DNA of 64,000 nt from Lithospermum erythrorhizon (taxonomy: Eukaryota > Streptophyta > Magnoliopsida > Boraginales > Boraginaceae). Below are positions 61,365-64,000 of this stretch, piece by piece. The stretch is taken from contig JADFUC010000294.1 of NCBI GenBank assembly GCA_019722365.1, forward strand, positions 868,001 to 932,000. The letters run 5' to 3'. The notes under the pieces are model-generated. The model was not told where the DNA came from and made no database searches. It saw only the letters and a list, made by a program, of their open reading frames with translations. Every line of letters starts with the position of its first letter. Within the stretch, counting starts at the first letter, position 1. Made by a program: the position numbers and the translations under genes.

Positions 61365-62850
61365 ATGGGTAGTAACGGGAATATTGGTAGCCTTGAACTT
61401 TAGTTTCATGGTAGGTCGTCATGAGGCCACCTATCAAGCCACTGGATCAAACTATGATTTGCCAGTAACGCTCATGATTTTAATTACAAATTATGGAGAA
61501 TAATCCTTCAAGGCCCAGCTTCATTCCAATGAAGATCAAAATTCTTTCAAGTTTTGAGCTCATAGAATTCTACCAAAGGAAGAGGCCAAACATAAGAATT
61601 GGCCACTGATAGAAGTTCCAATGGAGGACGTGGATGTTAAGAGATGTTTAATTTCATGAATGGCGAACTCAAAAAGGTGAAGTTTAAATCTGCCATCCAT
61701 GTTCTCCAATAACTAAATGATGGAAGAATACGCCTGTTAAGTGACGAAATGGGCCAAGGAAATATGGACTCATAGGGAACCGGCTCACATCGTTCTAGCC
61801 AAGTGAAACCACTTAGGTCCGACTTTGACAAGTGGAATATCAAACTCTTCGAATGTATCCGGAGAGTCCATCAAAGATATGATCAAAGGTTCACTACCAT
61901 TATCAACAACTTGGATTCTCTTAGGAAGACTTTCTCCTCAAAGCAAATGGAAGAATCATAGAAAGCCAATCCCGAAGTTCGGCCAAAAGGTTTGTGCAAC
62001 TACCAGCCAAAGATAAGATTCTTCCACTCAAGAGCTCATTGGTTCTAAGTTCTCAAGAGGAAGTCATCGCAAAGAACAAGGCTCAAGAAATAAGTGGACA
62101 AGAAGTTCATTTTGTAAATACCAAAGTACAAAAATCACGAGAAAAAAGCGAAAAGTTGACAAGATGATTTAAGAAGATATGGCCACAGCCATAGAGACTT
62201 CAAAAGGTTTCTGCTCAAAAGAGCAACAATGATCATGGTCATAAAAGCTTCAAGAGATACATAATCACGAAAGTGAAGTACGAAAAGCGCAAGACAAGAG
62301 GGAAAATCACAGATCACGCGCTTGAATGTAACAAGCCCGACATTTCAAGATTTGATTGCCCACGCCCAGCCAAGAGGTCCCAACCCAAGAAAACTTGGCA
62401 ACAAGGCCACTTGTGGGATACCTTAACTGAATTTAGTCCGACCCGGCTCGAAACTGGCAACGTAAGGCCTCTACGGCACAAGACTCCAACGGAGGTATTC
62501 CTCTTAACCTCTATTTCTCCTCTGGACACGACACCACCAGCGTGATGATGAGAAATCGCTATGATTTTGACTGTTAAGCAACAATTATAACGAAGTTGCT
62601 TGTAAAGCTTTTGAAAAATTGCTAAAAAGAATAAAGAACTTTCAAAAACTAATAAAGTCAAGCCAAGCCAAAAAACAACTCTTCGGTAATGAAGTTACCT
62701 CATAAAGCTTGATTCCAATTTGAAAATGACGGTTTTCTTGAAAAATTGGAGATTAAACAAAAATTCAAAAGATCGAAGTCGAAAAATGCCGAACTCAAGA
62801 AATCTCTCAACTCACACACCGTGAGAACAACAAGCTAAATGAAATTTCGA
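61365..62850 (+). pseudogene. Copia-type gag (UBN2-like) with zinc-knuckle and coiled-coil remnants
   Basis: A likely start ATG is at 61365 (MGSNGNIGSLEL). In changing frames 61830-62100 gives HQRYDQRFTTIINNLDSLRK, KTFSSKQM, KGLCNYQPK and VIAKNKAQEI-like wording, the UBN2/retrotran gag pattern. 62310-62420 gives LECNKPDISRFDCPRPAKRS, a CX2CX4HX4C knuckle that has lost its first Cys and the His. 62700-62830 gives a basic heptad stretch (LEKLEIKQKFKRSKSKNAEL). The order gag, knuckle, coiled coil fits a Sirevirus-like copia element reading off the right edge. Confidence 0.65.
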
Positions 62851-64000
62851 GGCCTCAACGCTGTCCAACCAATGCAAGAACATTCAAACGATAACCCCAT
62901 CACTCTAATGTCGCCCATCATCCTGCATTAAATTGCAAGACCGCATTTCACTCTGCAGACTTATCGTGGAAAAGGAAATCATAAGTCTTCAAAATGTCCT
63001 CGAGACAGCGGTTAGCCAGAATGGGCACCTTTAAGCGTCCCAAAGTCTCTAAGACCTAAACGATCAGAAGAAAAATCCTTACCCCTTACTAACTCCACAA
63101 GGACCCAAATCATCAAAATTTCTCGAATGAGAAATTGAAATTTGTGTCAGAGAGGTCAGCTTCATCCAAGAAAAGAAAACATTTGACGGTGGATAGCCGG
63201 ATGCTCAAGGCATACGACTTTGCGATGCCTCACTCTTTTAAAGTCGGAAACAAGCGCGGTTGGAAACGCAGTTCGCAAACAACTAAACCGCCAAAAACTT
63301 GTAAAGCGGGATGACGGTAAGAGCGTCGTTTCCAAATTAAAAATACTTTACTTGTCACGGCGTGAAGTTTAATTTGCTAAGTCACGAATAATTTGAAAAT
63401 GATTACGGGTTAAGTTTTCAAAACATAAGTGTGTATTATTTCAAATGCTTCATCTTCATTTGTCAGACATGGTTATCGATCAATAACGTGTATTATGTTA
63501 ATTTTGATTCGCCGGGGTTTATAATATTTGTACCAATGCGGGTGGCTAATGCATTTATCGCGCAGCCTGGCATCTACGGTCAAGCCATGCCAGTATCGAA
63601 TGTTATCTAAATTGCATAAAAACTCACATGTTGGGGAGGCCTACCTAATCTCTCATATAAAAGGTTAAACCTTTACATTTATGCCAACTCGGTAAAATGC
63701 ATAAATCGTCAAGTGTTTCTTTTTTAAATCTGTTTCAGCTAAACCACGCGGCTGATTCGGCTACATAATGGACTTGTTTATGCAGATGATACGAGAGTTT
63801 AGGGTGGCTCTAAATATGTTTCAATATCAGGACGATTACCGAGGTTTAATGGGTAATTGGCCTCGCTTAATAAAAGGATGCTGCTTAAAGAGTTTGTTAA
63901 GCAAGTAGGGTGCTGTCATGAATCCAGTGCGGATTCAAAATCAAGTGCCATAAGGAGCTATCACGGAGGTGGTTCGAAATGAGGAGTTCGACAAGCGTTT
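62851..64000. other. Right edge, probable continuation of the copia element
   Basis: No domain can be named with confidence. 63160-63300 has a short stretch HLTVDSRMLKAYDFA where a copia protease start would be expected, but the catalytic spelling is not intact. The rest shows only short frames on both strands. Confidence 0.35.

Overview
The window is nuclear DNA of a flowering plant, most likely a eudicot. The genes have GT-AG introns, and several belong to plant-specific families (KAKU4, DUF724/Agenet, PMT putative methyltransferases, zinc-knuckle RPA1). The spacers are AT-rich and carry typical plant transposons. The species cannot be named from the sequence.

Left part (1-25 kb), gene-rich. 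A KAKU4-like nuclear-envelope gene runs off the left edge on the minus strand (start 4347). Downstream on the same strand is a REI1-like (REIL) 60S ribosome biogenesis gene (7132-9814); from memory of locus numbers, these two families are also neighbours in Arabidopsis (At4g31420/At4g31430). Next comes a head-to-tail pair of DUF724/Agenet genes on the plus strand (10735-16185 and 17655-22072), duplicated together with their upstream regions. Inside each gene a three-exon module, including a 22-nt microexon, is repeated. Copy A has three extra exons; copy B has a one-base frameshift in its first exon. A complete seven-exon PMT20/21-type gene (22554-25054, minus) follows, with a reconstructed coding length of exactly 601 codons including stop.

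Middle (about 28.3-55.6 kb), a nested transposon block. The host is a Ty3/gypsy element of Tat/Athila type on the plus strand (protease, reverse transcriptase, RNase H and integrase remnants, plus an antisense reading frame 3' of pol). It is interrupted by a decayed minus-strand Ty1/copia element in the RNase H region, by a non-autonomous element with LTRs of about 3.6 kb and a roughly 2-kb non-coding interior in the integrase, and by a hAT transposon in the right LTR, flanked by a matching 8-9 bp target duplication.

Right part (55.8-64 kb). An RPA1 (RPA70, C/E-like) gene lies on the minus strand; its first intron holds a fold-back element filled with about seven 43-bp repeats. Beyond it is AT-rich spacer, then the 5' part of another copia-type element with a UBN2-like gag and a zinc-knuckle remnant.

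Several otherwise conserved exons (REIL exon 2, RPA1 exon 1, DUF724-B exon 1) show small length errors, and the transposon block is dense in short indels, so consensus errors in the assembly should be considered beside real decay. I found no clearly new multi-gene system. The least explained items are the extra exons of DUF724-A, the long-LTR non-autonomous element, the antisense reading frame, and the repeat-filled element in the RPA1 intron.
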